Positions 17,831-27,116 of a stretch of 64,000 bases of DNA are shown here, in pieces. The number at the start of each line of letters is the position of its first letter. The stretch's first letter is position 1. This DNA is from Streptomyces sp. NBC_01231 (GTDB lineage: Bacteria; Actinomycetota; Actinomycetes; Streptomycetales; Streptomycetaceae), in assembly GCA_035999765.1 (NCBI GenBank), contig CP108521.1, forward strand, positions 2,790,001 through 2,854,000. Direction: 5' to 3'. A program made the position numbers and the translations under genes. The notes under the pieces were generated by a model. That model was not told the DNA's origin. It ran no database searches and saw only the letters and a program-made list of their open reading frames with translations.

Positions 17831-19981
17831 GTGAACACCGAGCGACCCGACAACGACGACGCCGACGGCTCCGTGGAGGAGCGGGGCGCCGGTGGCTCCA
17901 CCGAGGAGCAGGGCGCCGCGGAGACGAAGGGCGCAACTGCTGAGGCCTCCGACGCCACGCAGTCTTCCGGAGCCGGCTCTGTCGAGGGTGGGGCGGAGGA
18001 GGCCGGTGCGAGTGCTGGCGGTGCGGAAGACGCCGGTGCGGCGGAGTCCGGTGCGGAAGAAGCCGGTGCGAGCGCGGGCGGTGCAGGCGCGGGCAGTACG
18101 GAAGAAGCCGGTGCGGAAGAGGCCGACGCAGGCGCGGGCGGTGCGAGCGCTGCCGCTGCGGGTGAGGCCCACGCGGGTGAGGCCGGTGGTGAGGAGACCG
18201 GTGCGAGCTCGGCCGGCGCGGAAGAGGCCCGTGCGGCGGAGTCCGGTGTAGCCGCGGCCCGTGCGGAAAAGGCCGACGCGGAAGAGGCCGGTGCCACCGC
18301 GGCCCGAGCGGAAAAGGCCGGCGAGGAAGAGGCCGGAGCCGGCGTGAGCCGCCCCGACGGCGCCGGTTTCGACGAGGCCCTCCCCGACGACGCCCGTCCC
18401 GAGGGTGCGCGTCCCAACGGCGCCGTCGCCGAGGGGCCCGCGTCCGTCCCCTCCCTCGTTCCCCATGCCGAGATCCCCCGGGATCATGACGCCGAGGAGA
18501 GCGGCGGCGGTGTCCGTTCGGGTCGGCACCGCTCGCCCGCCGTCGTCGTCTCCGTCGCCGCCGCCGTGCTGCTGGTCGGGGGCGGTGGGGCGTACTTCGC
18601 CACGTCGGCCGCCGACGGGTCCGCGGGCGCGGGCGGGCGTACGACGTCCGGGGCGTCCGGTGACGGCACTCCCCCGCCGCTCGCTCTGGACGGCTACTCC
18701 GAGGGCGGCGGCGGTACGAACGGCATCGCGCCCGGCGAGCCCAACCCCTACGGCGTCACCTACCGCGCCGACGGCACGCTCCCCGACGGCCCCGACTCGG
18801 CGCCCGTGTACCGGACGCAGGGCCAGGTGAGCGAGGGCGAGGTGGCCGAACTGGCCCGGGCCCTCGGGGTCGACGGGAAGCCCGTTGCCACGGGGCAGGC
18901 CTGGACGGTCGGGGCGAAGGACAGCATGGGAGCGAGTCTCCAGGTGAACCGGCAGGCGCCGGGCACCTGGACCTTCCACCGCTACGCCCCCGGAACCGAC
19001 AACTGCCAGGGCGCGACCACGTGCGCCAAGACCCCCGCCGATCCGAGCGGCGCCCCGGTGAGCGAGGCGGTCGCGAAGAAGGCGGCCGCGCCGGTCCTGA
19101 AGGCGGCGGGTCAGGACGACACGAAGCTGGACGCGAGCCGGACCCTGGGCGCCCAGCGGATCGTGAACGCCGAACCCGTGGTCGGCGACCTGCCCACGTA
19201 CGGCTGGACGACGGGCGTGACCGTCGACGCGCAGGGCCAGGTGCTGAGCGGCAACGGCCAGTTGAAGGCGCCGGTGAAGGGCGACACGTATCCCGTGCTG
19301 AGCGCGAAGGAGACGCTGGCGCTGCTGAACGAGGCGCCCGGGTCCGGCCACCGCATGGGCATCGGCGGCTGCGCCACTCCGGTACCGATGAAGGACCGGC
19401 TCGAAGCGCCCTGCGGCTCTTCCACCGCCACCCCGGCGAAGGAGACACTCACGGTCGACAAGGCCGTGTTCGGGCTGGCCCCGCACACCGTGGACGGGCG
19501 GCAGGCGCTGGTGCCGTCCTGGCTGTTCGACGTACGGGCGGCCGGCGCGCAGAACGACTTCACGGTGACGTATCCGGCGGTCGACCCGGAGTACGTGACC
19601 TCGCCCACACTGTCCGCGCAGCCGAGCAGGCCGTCCACACAGCCGTCCCAACCGGGCGACCAGCCGACCGCCGCACCGGCTCCGCGGAACGTCCACGTGG
19701 ACGGCTACACGGCCGAGGGGCGGGAGCTGACCGTGACCTTCACGGGCGGTGTATGCGCCGACTACAAGGTGACCGCGAGCGAGAGCGGCGACGAGGTGAC
19801 CGTGAAGGTGACCGAGACTCGGTGGCCGGACAAGGTCTGCATCATGATCGCCAAGGAGTTCCAGAAGACCGTGCAGTTGGACGAGCCGCTGGGCGACCGG
19901 GCGGTCGTGGGCTCGGACGGCAAGGGAATCCCGCTGCAGAAGGCGGGGGCACGACTGCCTCAGACGTCCGGAGCGCGCTGA
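17831..19981 (+). CDS. Membrane-anchored protein with long Ala/Glu/Gly repeat region
   Basis: A 716-residue protein in three parts. Residues 10-200 are a low-complexity cytosolic region of repeated EEAGA, SGAEEAG and AARAEKA units. A single hydrophobic segment follows near residue 236 (SPAVVVSVAAAVLLVGGGGAYF). The remaining ~455 residues are extracytoplasmic and end in a separate domain (NVHVDGYTAEGRELTVTFTGG) with a Cys pair (GGVCADYK, KVCIMIAK) after a Pro/Thr/Gln linker. The GTG at 17831 has AAGGAG 8 bases upstream; the TTG at 17798 lacks one. No enzyme motif is visible. It may be a cell-envelope or signalling protein; I cannot name it. Confidence 0.8.
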   Translation: MNTERPDNDDADGSVEERGAGGSTEEQGAAETKGATAEASDATQSSGAGSVEGGAEEAGASAGGAEDAGAAESGAEEAGASAGGAGAGSTEEAGAEEADAGAGGASAAAAGEAHAGEAGGEETGASSAGAEEARAAESGVAAARAEKADAEEAGATAARAEKAGEEEAGAGVSRPDGAGFDEALPDDARPEGARPNGAVAEGPASVPSLVPHAEIPRDHDAEESGGGVRSGRHRSPAVVVSVAAAVLLVGGGGAYFATSAADGSAGAGGRTTSGASGDGTPPPLALDGYSEGGGGTNGIAPGEPNPYGVTYRADGTLPDGPDSAPVYRTQGQVSEGEVAELARALGVDGKPVATGQAWTVGAKDSMGASLQVNRQAPGTWTFHRYAPGTDNCQGATTCAKTPADPSGAPVSEAVAKKAAAPVLKAAGQDDTKLDASRTLGAQRIVNAEPVVGDLPTYGWTTGVTVDAQGQVLSGNGQLKAPVKGDTYPVLSAKETLALLNEAPGSGHRMGIGGCATPVPMKDRLEAPCGSSTATPAKETLTVDKAVFGLAPHTVDGRQALVPSWLFDVRAAGAQNDFTVTYPAVDPEYVTSPTLSAQPSRPSTQPSQPGDQPTAAPAPRNVHVDGYTAEGRELTVTFTGGVCADYKVTASESGDEVTVKVTETRWPDKVCIMIAKEFQKTVQLDEPLGDRAVVGSDGKGIPLQKAGARLPQTSGAR
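17860..18340 (+). repeat. Degenerate Ala/Glu/Gly coding repeats
   Basis: The DNA consists of degenerate copies of GCCGGTGCGGAAGA and GCGGGCGGTGC with units of 12-18 bp that encode EEAGA / AGGA blocks. The low complexity keeps all three minus-strand frames largely open, which makes an antisense frame of 876 codons appear. Confidence 0.75.
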
Positions 19982-20052
19982 CCCCGAGGACGTCCGAAGC
20001 GCGCTGACCCGAGAACGTCCGGGACGGGACGCGACGACCCCGTCCCGGACAT

Positions 20053-20097
20053 GCGAGAAGGCGGCGCCCCCGTCGGAGGGGGTCGCCGCCTTCTCGC
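20053..20097. terminator. Bidirectional terminator between repeat protein and erpA
   Basis: The stem GCGAGAAGGCGGCG / CGCCGCCTTCTCGC with an inner CCCC / GGGG pair lies between the convergent stops at 19981 and 20118. Confidence 0.88.
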
Positions 20098-20117
20098 TGT
20101 TCAGCTGCCGGTGGGGG

Positions 20118-20474
20118 TCAGCTGAAGGAGTCGCCGCAGGCGCAGGAGCCGGTCGCGTTCGGGTTGTCGATCGTGAAGCCCTGCTTCTCGATGGTGTCGA
20201 CGAAGTCGATGGACGCGCCGCCCAGGTACGGGGCACTCATGCGGTCCGTGACGACCTTGACGCCGTCGAAGTCCTTGACCACGTCGCCGTCGAGGGAACG
20301 CTCGTCGAAGAAGAGCTGGTACCGCAGGCCGGAGCAGCCGCCGGGCTGAACGGCGACGCGCAGCGCCAGATCATCGCGGCCTTCCTGGTCGAGCAGGGCC
20401 TGAACCTTCGCCGCGGCGGCGTCGGACAGGATGATGCCGTCGGTGACGGTGCTGGTCTCGTCCGATACGGACAT
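20118..20474 (-). CDS. erpA: Iron-sulfur cluster insertion protein (A-type carrier)
   Basis: A 118-residue HesB/IscA-family protein. The three cluster-binding cysteines are in GGCSGL (near 47) and in the C-terminal GSCACGDSFS. The fold segments ILSDAAAAKVQALL and FTIDNPNATGSCACG are typical. It delivers Fe-S clusters to apo-enzymes. Its divergent neighbour nadA is a 4Fe-4S enzyme, and lipA and qcrA in this window also need clusters. It is the only A-type carrier in the window. Confidence 0.93.
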   Translation of the reverse strand: MSVSDETSTVTDGIILSDAAAAKVQALLDQEGRDDLALRVAVQPGGCSGLRYQLFFDERSLDGDVVKDFDGVKVVTDRMSAPYLGGASIDFVDTIEKQGFTIDNPNATGSCACGDSFS

Positions 20475-20693
20475 CTACATCTCTCCCGGGTTGTACGGAG
20501 ACTGCCTTGCCGACGGTTCCAACCGACGGGGCCACGGATTCATTCCGGGCCGAGGACTCGGATTCCCACTTCTTTCCTTTTCCTGTCATTCATGCTCGCA
20601 CACCCGCGCTCATGCGAACAGCGGCCTCCATCCCCGGTGCCGGGATTCACGTCACATCGACGTTATGACCATCGTCAAAGTGACGTGAAGCGG

Positions 20694-20708
20694 GTTATCA
20701 TAGATAAC
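20694..20708. promoter_or_regulatory. Palindrome in the nadA promoter region
   Basis: GTTATC and GATAAC surround a 3-bp centre, 43 bp upstream of the nadA GTG. A TAGATA -10-like box lies in the right arm, so bound protein would block RNA polymerase. A second, wider inverted repeat, CACGTCAC / GTGACGTG, lies just upstream (20649-20688). A NAD-pathway repressor of the NrtR or NiaR type is a fair guess, not an identification. Confidence 0.55.
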
Positions 20709-20750
20709 GTCAATTCGACGAAAAGTAGAGAAAAGTAGAGGGTTAGTGTC

Positions 20751-21935
20751 GTGACCATCGTCCAGACCCCGGAGCTCGACGTACAGCCGACTCCTCTTGC
20801 CCTGCTGCTCCTCGGCCGTGAGGCCGACCCGAAGAGCGAGCGGGGTGTCGAGTGTCCCGGCGACCTGCCCTCGCCGTCCGACCCGGACCTGGTCGAGCGC
20901 GCCCGCGCGGCCAAGGCGAAACTCGGCGACAAGGTGTTCGTCCTCGGCCACCACTACCAGCGCGACGAGGTCATCCAGTTCGCCGATGTCACGGGCGACT
21001 CCTTCAAGCTGGCCAAGGACGCGGCCGCCCGCCCGGAGGCCGAGTACATCGTGTTCTGCGGTGTGCACTTCATGGCGGAGTCCGCGGACATCCTGACGAG
21101 CGGCGACCAGAAGGTCGTGCTGCCGGACCTCGCCGCCGGGTGCTCGATGGCCGACATGGCCACCGCCGAGCAGGTCGCCGAGTGCTGGGACGTGCTGACC
21201 GAGGCCGGCATAGCCGAGCAGGTCGTGCCCGTCTCGTACATGAACTCCTCCGCGGACATCAAGGCGTTCACCGGCAGGCACGGCGGCACGATCTGCACGT
21301 CCTCGAACGCCCAGCGGGCCCTGGAGTGGGCCTTCGAGCAGGGATCGAAGGTGCTGTTCCTGCCCGACCAGCACCTCGGCCGCAACACCGCCGTGCGGGA
21401 CATGGGCATGTCCCTGGAGGACTGCGTCCTCTACAACCCGCACAAGCCGAACGGCGGGCTGACCGCGGAGCAGCTGCGCGACGCGAAGATGATCCTCTGG
21501 CGGGGCCACTGCTCGGTGCACGGCCGCTTCAGCCTGGAGTCGGTCGAGGACGTGCGCGCCCGGATCCCCGGTGTGAACGTGCTCGTGCACCCCGAGTGCC
21601 GGCACGAGGTCGTGGCCGCGGCGGACTACGTCGGCTCGACCGAGTACATCATCAAGGCGCTGGAGGCGGCTCCGGCCGGCTCGAAGTGGGCCATCGGCAC
21701 CGAGCTGAACCTGGTCCGCCGCCTCGCGAAGCGTTTCGCGCCCGAGGGCAAGGAGATCGTCTTCCTCGACAAGACGGTCTGCTTCTGCTCGACGATGAAC
21801 CGCATCGACCTCCCCCACCTGGTGTGGACCCTGGAGTCCCTCGCCGAGGGCAATCTGGTCAACCGGATCGAGGTGGACCAGGAGACCGAGGCGTTCGCGA
21901 AGCTGGCGCTCGAGCGGATGCTCGCCCTGCCGTAA
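20751..21935 (+). CDS. nadA: Quinolinate synthase A
   Basis: A 394-residue 4Fe-4S enzyme that makes quinolinate from iminoaspartate and dihydroxyacetone phosphate, the first dedicated step to NAD. Conserved segments are VLGHHYQRDEV, GVHFMAESADIL, DLAAGCSMADM (cluster Cys), GTICTSSNAQ, NVLVHPECRHEVV (cluster Cys) and the C-terminal KTVCFCSTMNRI (cluster Cys). The N-terminus has about 45 extra residues before the first triad domain. nadB and nadC do not follow directly in this window; a pectate lyase gene does. The GTG at 20751 follows two AAAAGTAGAG repeats. Confidence 0.96.
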   Translation: MTIVQTPELDVQPTPLALLLLGREADPKSERGVECPGDLPSPSDPDLVERARAAKAKLGDKVFVLGHHYQRDEVIQFADVTGDSFKLAKDAAARPEAEYIVFCGVHFMAESADILTSGDQKVVLPDLAAGCSMADMATAEQVAECWDVLTEAGIAEQVVPVSYMNSSADIKAFTGRHGGTICTSSNAQRALEWAFEQGSKVLFLPDQHLGRNTAVRDMGMSLEDCVLYNPHKPNGGLTAEQLRDAKMILWRGHCSVHGRFSLESVEDVRARIPGVNVLVHPECRHEVVAAADYVGSTEYIIKALEAAPAGSKWAIGTELNLVRRLAKRFAPEGKEIVFLDKTVCFCSTMNRIDLPHLVWTLESLAEGNLVNRIEVDQETEAFAKLALERMLALP

Positions 21936-22077
21936 CCGGCACTCGCTCACGGCGGGGCGGGCGCGGAGCGCCCGTCGCCGCCGGGCCCGGATTTTGCCAA
22001 CGATTTCCAGCCACCTCGGCAACCTTCGTGTCCTCGGTGGCGACACGGGGGGGAATCGGGCCTGCGAAGGGGACCAC

Positions 22078-23100
22078 GTGAGCAAGAGAACAGCCGCCCC
22101 GCGCCACCGGCGGGGCGTACCGAGCGGTCGCCGTCGGCCTGTCCTGATCGCCGTACTGGCCACCGTGCTCACCGGAGGGGTGGTGCTCGGCGCGGCCCTG
22201 CTGGCGCGCCCCGGTGCCACCCCGGTCGTCGGGGCGTCCACGCCGTCGCCGACGACGCACCACACGCAGTCGTCGCCCACCGCACCCGCGCAGGCGTCCC
22301 CGTCCGCTTCCGCGTCACCGTCGGTCTCCGCATCACCGACGAAGCCCGCGACGAAGCGGAGCCCGGTCGCGGTGAGAGCCTCCGCCCGGCCCGCACCCCG
22401 CACCTCGTACGGCGCCTGGCCCAGCGCCTCCGGTGAACGCGGGGTGACCGCGGCCATCGAGGTCTCCGGCACCTATGACGGCGGTCTGAAGCGCTTCCGC
22501 GGCTCCGGCAGCCTCGGCACCGACGGCCAGTCCGAGGACCAGGGCCCCCTGTTCGAACTCGCCGACGGTGCCGTGCTGCAGAACGTGATCCTGGGCGACC
22601 CGGCCGCCGACGGCGTGCACTGCCTGGGCAGCTGCACCCTGCGCAACGTCTGGTGGGAGGACGTGGGCGAGGACGCGGCCACCTTCAAGGGCACGTCCGC
22701 CTCGGCCACGTACCTGGTCGACGGAGGCGGTGCGCGAAACGCGGACGACAAGGTCTTCCAGCACAACGGCGCCGGCACGCTGACCATCAGGAACTTCCAG
22801 GTGGCCGCCTTCGGCAAGCTCTACCGCTCCTGCGGCAACTGCGACACCCAGTACCGGCGCCACGTCGTGATCAGCGGCGTGCGGGCGGCCGGCCCCGGCA
22901 AGGTGCTGGCCGGCATCAACGCCAACTACGGGGACACGGCCGTCATCTCGGGTGTGACGCTCACGGGCGGCGACAGCCGGGACATCACCGTGTGCGAACG
23001 CTTCCAGGGCAACGACAGCGGCGCCGAACCGACCGAACTGGGCAGCGGCCCCGACGGCACGAACTGCCGCTACAGCGCCTCGGCCGTCACCTACCGATGA
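22078..23100 (+). CDS. Secreted pectate lyase (PL3 family)
   Basis: A 340-residue protein. An N-terminal hydrophobic segment (RPVLIAVLATVLTGGVVLGAALLA) acts as a signal or anchor. A Ser/Thr/Pro linker of about 70 residues follows, then a right-handed beta-helix domain: GPLFELADGAVLQNVILGDPAADGVHCLGSCTLRNVWWEDVGEDAATFKG, cut here to key parts DGVHC and WWEDVGEDA, is typical of family PL3. Such enzymes cut polygalacturonate by beta-elimination and need calcium, bound by the acidic cluster. The GTG at 22078 has AAGGGG 7 bases upstream. It stands alone. Reported PL3 substrate is assumed from the family. Confidence 0.9.
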   Translation: MSKRTAAPRHRRGVPSGRRRPVLIAVLATVLTGGVVLGAALLARPGATPVVGASTPSPTTHHTQSSPTAPAQASPSASASPSVSASPTKPATKRSPVAVRASARPAPRTSYGAWPSASGERGVTAAIEVSGTYDGGLKRFRGSGSLGTDGQSEDQGPLFELADGAVLQNVILGDPAADGVHCLGSCTLRNVWWEDVGEDAATFKGTSASATYLVDGGGARNADDKVFQHNGAGTLTIRNFQVAAFGKLYRSCGNCDTQYRRHVVISGVRAAGPGKVLAGINANYGDTAVISGVTLTGGDSRDITVCERFQGNDSGAEPTELGSGPDGTNCRYSASAVTYR

Positions 23101-23130
23101 TCCGCGTCGGCAGCGCACGCACCGAACGAG

Positions 23131-23162
23131 GAGGGCCGGGTCTCGTACGAGACCCGGCCCTC
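23131..23162. terminator. Bidirectional terminator
   Basis: A 14-bp perfect stem GAGGGCCGGGTCTC / GAGACCCGGCCCTC around GTAC separates the pectate lyase stop (23100) and the convergent RND gene stop (23169). Confidence 0.92.
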
Positions 23163-23168
23163 AGTCAC

Positions 23169-26100
23169 TCACACCCCGGCCGGCTCGGGTGTCTTCTCCG
23201 GCTCGGCGGCCTGCCTCTTCGCCGCCCGCTTCTTCGCCCGGCGCTCCTTGCGGAGCTCCAGCATCGCGTAGAGCGTCGGGACCAGCAGCAGGGTGAGCAG
23301 GGTCGAGGTGATCAGACCGCCGATCACGACCACCGCGAGCGGCTGGGCGATGAAGCCGCCCTCGCCGGTGACGCCGAGGGCCATCGGCAGCAGGGCGAAG
23401 ATCGTGGCCAGGGCCGTCATCAGGATCGGGCGCAGCCGGTGGCGGCCACCCTCGACGACCGCCTCGACGACGCCGTATCCCTGCTTGCGGTACTGGTTGA
23501 TCAGGTCGATCAGCACGATCGCGTTGGTGACCACGATGCCGATGAGCATCAGCATGCCGATCATCGCGGGGACACCCATCGGGGTGCCCGTCGCCACCAG
23601 CAGACCGATCGCGCCCGTCGCCGCGAACGGGATCGAGACCAGCAGGATCAGCGGCTGGGCCAGCGAGCGGAAGGTCGCGACCAGGAGCATGAAGACGATC
23701 GCGATCGCCGCGAGCATCGCCAGGGCCAGGTTCTTGAACGCGTCGTCCTGGTCCTGGGAGACCCCGCCGATCTCGGCCGTGGCGCCCGCCGGGAGCTTGA
23801 GCGAGTTGAGCTTCGACGTCAGGTCGGCGCTCACCGCGCCCGTGTTGTCGCCGGTCGGCTTCGCGGTGATGGTCGCGGCGCGCTGACCGTCGATACGGGT
23901 CATCGCGACCGGGCCGTCGACCAGCTTCACGTCCGCGATGTCACCCAGCTTCACCGGACCCAGCCGCAGGTTCCGCAGCGCGTCCAGCGTCCGGGCCGGC
24001 TTCGCCGACCTGATGACGACGTCCCGCTCCGTGTCGTCCAGGATCGCCTGGGCCGCCGTGGTGCCCCGGACGGCCTGGCCGACGGCCGCGCCGAGGGTCT
24101 GGTCGTTGAAACCGGCCGCCGCCGCCTTGGAGTTGGCCTTGACCGAGATGCGCGGGACGCTCTGCGAGAGGTCGCTGGTGACGTCCGTGACGTCGTCCAG
24201 ACCGGCCACCGTCTTGCGGACCTCCTCCGAGGCCTCGCGCAGGACGTTCGCGTCGGCGGACTTCACGACCACGCTCAGGTCCTGGCTGCTGAAACCGTCA
24301 CCGGCGGCGACCGTGGTGGTGCCGATGCCGGACAGCTTGTGCAGGCCGTCCTCGATGGCGTTCTGCACGTCGTCGAACGACGCCGAGTCGTTCAGCATCA
24401 CCTGGTACGACGCCTGGTTGGTGTCCGTGCCGCCGCCGAAGGCCGCCAGGAAACCGGAGGAGCCGATGGTGACCTGGTAGTCCTTCACGCCCTTGGTGGC
24501 GGAGAGCAGCTTCTCGACCTTCTTCGCCTGGGCGTCGGTCGTGGCCAGGCTGGCACCGGGCTTCAACTCCTGCTTGACGGTGAGGACTTCCTGCTCGCCC
24601 TGGTCGAAGAAGTTCGTCTTCAGCAGCGGCGCCATGCCGAAGGTGCCGACGAGGATGACGGCCGCGAGCGCCAGGCTCGTCAGACGGCGCCGGGTGGCGA
24701 ACCGCAGGACCGGGACGTAGAGGCGCTGGAGCCTGCTCCTCGCCTCCTTCTCCTCGGCCTGGCGGCGGGCCTCCTCCGCGTCCTCGGGGGTGCCCTTCGG
24801 GACGCGCAGGAACCAGTACGACAGGACCGGGACGACCGTCAGCGACACCAGCAGGGAGGCCAGCAGGGCCGCCGTGACGGTCAGGCTGAACGAGCCGAAC
24901 AGCTCGCCCACCATGCCGCCGACCAGGCCGATCGGGAGGAAGACCGCGACCGTGGTGAGCGTCGAGGACGTCACCGCGCCGGCCACCTCACGGACCGCCT
25001 TCAGGATGGCGTCCTGGCGCTCCTCGCCGTAGCCGAGGTGCCGCTTGATGTTCTCCAGCACCACGATCGAGTCGTCGACGACCCGGCCGATGGCGATGGT
25101 CAGCGCACCCAGCGTCAGCATGTTCAGGGACAGGTCGCGGGTCCACAGCACGATCAGGGCCAGGACCACGGAGAGCGGGATGCTCACCGCCGTGACCAGC
25201 GTCGAGCGGATCGACGCCAGGAAGACCAGGATGACGAGGACCGCGAAGAGCAGACCGAGCGCGCCCTCGGTGGTCAGGCCCTCGATGGCCTTGGAGACCG
25301 CCGGGCCCTGGTCGCTGACGACCGTGACGGTGGCGCCGGAACCGACATCCTTGCGCATGTCGGACAGCTTGTCCTGGACCGCGTCGGAGATGGCGACCGC
25401 ACTGCCGTCGTGGTCCATGGTGACCGTGACCGCGAGGCTCGGCCTGCCGTTCGTCCGCGTGATGGAGTCGGCGACGGCCTGCTGCTGCTCGACCGCGGCC
25501 ATGTCGGCGAGGCGTACGGGCTTTTCGGCGCCCTGGCCCGTGACCATCAGGTCCTGGATCTGCTTCAGCGAGGTGAAGCCGCCGCCCACCTGGACGGTGC
25601 GGTTGCCGCCGTCCTCGTCGAAGGAGCCGGCCGGGACGGTCGCGCCGCCCGCCTGGAGCGCCTGCGAGAGGTCCTGGGCGGTCAGACCCGCCTTCGCCAG
25701 CTTCGCGTCGTCGGGGGTGACGGTGACCTGGAGGTCCCGCACGCCGTCGACGGTGACCTGGCCGACGCCGTCGATGTCCTTCAGAGCCGGTACGACGGTC
25801 CGGTCGAGCCGGTCGGACAGGGCCTGCTGGTCCTGGTCGGAGGTGACGGCGAGGACGACGGTCGGGATGTCGTCCGTCGACCCGGCGACGACCTGCGGCT
25901 CCACGTCGTCCGGGAGCTGGACGCGGGCCCGGTTGACGGCCTGCTGGACGTCGGCGACCAGCTGCGGGGTGTCGATGCCGTAGTCGAAGGACGCCATGAT
26001 CAGGGCGTTGCCCTCGCTCGCCGTGGAGGTGACGGACGAGATGCCGTCGACGGCCTCCAGGCTGTCCTCGATGGGCTCGACGACCTGCTTCTCCACGACG

Positions 26101-26273
26101 TCGGGAGACGCGCCCTGGTAGGGCGCCAGCACGGACACGACCGGCAGTTCGATGGTGGGCAGCAGTTGCTGCTTCAGCTGCGGGATCGCGATCGCCCCGA
26201 AGGCGAGCGCGATGATGGACATCAGGCCTATCAGGGCCCGTTGCGCGAGACTGAATCTCGACAGCCAGGACAT
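23169..26273 (-). CDS. RND efflux transporter permease (AcrB/SwrC type)
   Basis: A 1034-residue protein with the RND layout: TM1 (about 12-33), a large extracytoplasmic loop (35-330), TM2-6, a second large loop (540-830) and TM8-12. Segments such as GASPDVVEKQVVEPIE, the charged TM4 region RVVDDSIVVLENI with Asp residues for proton transfer, and the second-half ATGTPMGVPAMIGMLMLIGIVVTNAIVLID are typical. No adaptor or outer-membrane gene is near, as expected in a monoderm; B. subtilis SwrC is the closest analogue I know. The ATG at 26273 follows AGGAGAG. Substrate is unknown. Confidence 0.9.
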   Translation of the reverse strand: MSWLSRFSLAQRALIGLMSIIALAFGAIAIPQLKQQLLPTIELPVVSVLAPYQGASPDVVEKQVVEPIEDSLEAVDGISSVTSTASEGNALIMASFDYGIDTPQLVADVQQAVNRARVQLPDDVEPQVVAGSTDDIPTVVLAVTSDQDQQALSDRLDRTVVPALKDIDGVGQVTVDGVRDLQVTVTPDDAKLAKAGLTAQDLSQALQAGGATVPAGSFDEDGGNRTVQVGGGFTSLKQIQDLMVTGQGAEKPVRLADMAAVEQQQAVADSITRTNGRPSLAVTVTMDHDGSAVAISDAVQDKLSDMRKDVGSGATVTVVSDQGPAVSKAIEGLTTEGALGLLFAVLVILVFLASIRSTLVTAVSIPLSVVLALIVLWTRDLSLNMLTLGALTIAIGRVVDDSIVVLENIKRHLGYGEERQDAILKAVREVAGAVTSSTLTTVAVFLPIGLVGGMVGELFGSFSLTVTAALLASLLVSLTVVPVLSYWFLRVPKGTPEDAEEARRQAEEKEARSRLQRLYVPVLRFATRRRLTSLALAAVILVGTFGMAPLLKTNFFDQGEQEVLTVKQELKPGASLATTDAQAKKVEKLLSATKGVKDYQVTIGSSGFLAAFGGGTDTNQASYQVMLNDSASFDDVQNAIEDGLHKLSGIGTTTVAAGDGFSSQDLSVVVKSADANVLREASEEVRKTVAGLDDVTDVTSDLSQSVPRISVKANSKAAAAGFNDQTLGAAVGQAVRGTTAAQAILDDTERDVVIRSAKPARTLDALRNLRLGPVKLGDIADVKLVDGPVAMTRIDGQRAATITAKPTGDNTGAVSADLTSKLNSLKLPAGATAEIGGVSQDQDDAFKNLALAMLAAIAIVFMLLVATFRSLAQPLILLVSIPFAATGAIGLLVATGTPMGVPAMIGMLMLIGIVVTNAIVLIDLINQYRKQGYGVVEAVVEGGRHRLRPILMTALATIFALLPMALGVTGEGGFIAQPLAVVVIGGLITSTLLTLLLVPTLYAMLELRKERRAKKRAAKRQAAEPEKTPEPAGV

Positions 26274-26432
26274 GGGGTGAGGGTCTCTCCTCTGAAGCGG
26301 CAGAAGTTCACGCGGCCGCACATGTGAGCGCCCGCCCCTACACCCTGTGCCATGCGGGGATGCCGATCCGTAGGCCCCAGGTCCAGTTCCTTATGCGGCG
26401 CATACTCCGGGCGCAGTACTGCGAGGTCGAGC

Positions 26433-27116
26433 TCACTCCACCCTTGGACGTACCAGGCCCGACTCGTACGCGATCACCACCAGTTGGGCCCGGTCCCGTG
26501 CGCCCAGCTTGGACATGGCCCGGTTGACGTGCGTCTTCACGGTGAGCGGGCTGACCTCCAGCCGCTCCGCGATCTCGTCGTTGGAGTGCCCGCCGGCGAC
26601 CTGGACCAGTACCTCGCGCTCCCGCCCGGTGAGCGCGGCGAGGCGCTGCGCGCGGGCGGGGTCCCGCTCGTCGTCCGCCGCGTCGCCCTGGGCGAGGAAG
26701 CGGGCGATCAGGCCCTTGGTGGCCGCCGGGGACAGGAGGGCCTCGCCGCCCGCGGCGATCCGGATGGCGCTGAGGAGTTCGTCGGGTTCGGAGCCCTTGC
26801 CGAGGAAGCCGGAGGCGCCCGCGCGCAGCGACTGCACGACGTAGTCGTCGACCTCGAAGGTGGTCAGGATGACCACGCGGACATGGGCGAGGGAGGCGTC
26901 GGCGCTGATCATGCGGGTGGCCGCGAGGCCGTCGGTGCCGGGCATCCGGATGTCCATCAGGACGACGTCGGCGCGCTGTTCCCGGGTCAGCCGCACCGCC
27001 TCCGCTCCGTCGGACGCCTCGCCCACGACCTCCATGTCGGGCTCGGAGTCGACGAGCACGCGAAAGGCGCTGCGCAGCAGGGCCTGGTCGTCGGCGAGCA
27101 GGACACGGATGGTCAT
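26433..27116 (-). CDS. NarL/LuxR-type response regulator
   Basis: A 227-residue two-domain regulator. The receiver has acidic residues LLADDQ (9-10), the phosphorylated Asp in VVLMDIRMPGTDG (near 54), Thr in VVILTTFEVDDY and Lys in FLGKGSEPDEL. The C-terminal LuxR helix-turn-helix is ALTGREREVLVQVAGGHSNDEIAERLEVSPLTVKTHVNRAMSKLG in family terms, here recognised by LTGREREVL and VKTHVNR. The start ATG overlaps the stop of the kinase gene (ATGA), so it is its partner. The pair is upstream of the RND gene in the same direction (160 bp gap) and might control it; this is inference. Confidence 0.95.
   Translation of the reverse strand: MTIRVLLADDQALLRSAFRVLVDSEPDMEVVGEASDGAEAVRLTREQRADVVLMDIRMPGTDGLAATRMISADASLAHVRVVILTTFEVDDYVVQSLRAGASGFLGKGSEPDELLSAIRIAAGGEALLSPAATKGLIARFLAQGDAADDERDPARAQRLAALTGREREVLVQVAGGHSNDEIAERLEVSPLTVKTHVNRAMSKLGARDRAQLVVIAYESGLVRPRVE

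Noticed and set aside
17606..20236. Minus-strand open frame of 876 codons
   Set aside because: It is the complement of the Ala/Glu repeat gene, and the repetition keeps the frame open.
22653..26327. Plus-strand open frame of 1224 codons opposite the RND gene
   Set aside because: It is a shadow of the RND transporter, with Arg/Gln/Asp/Val-rich low-information sequence.
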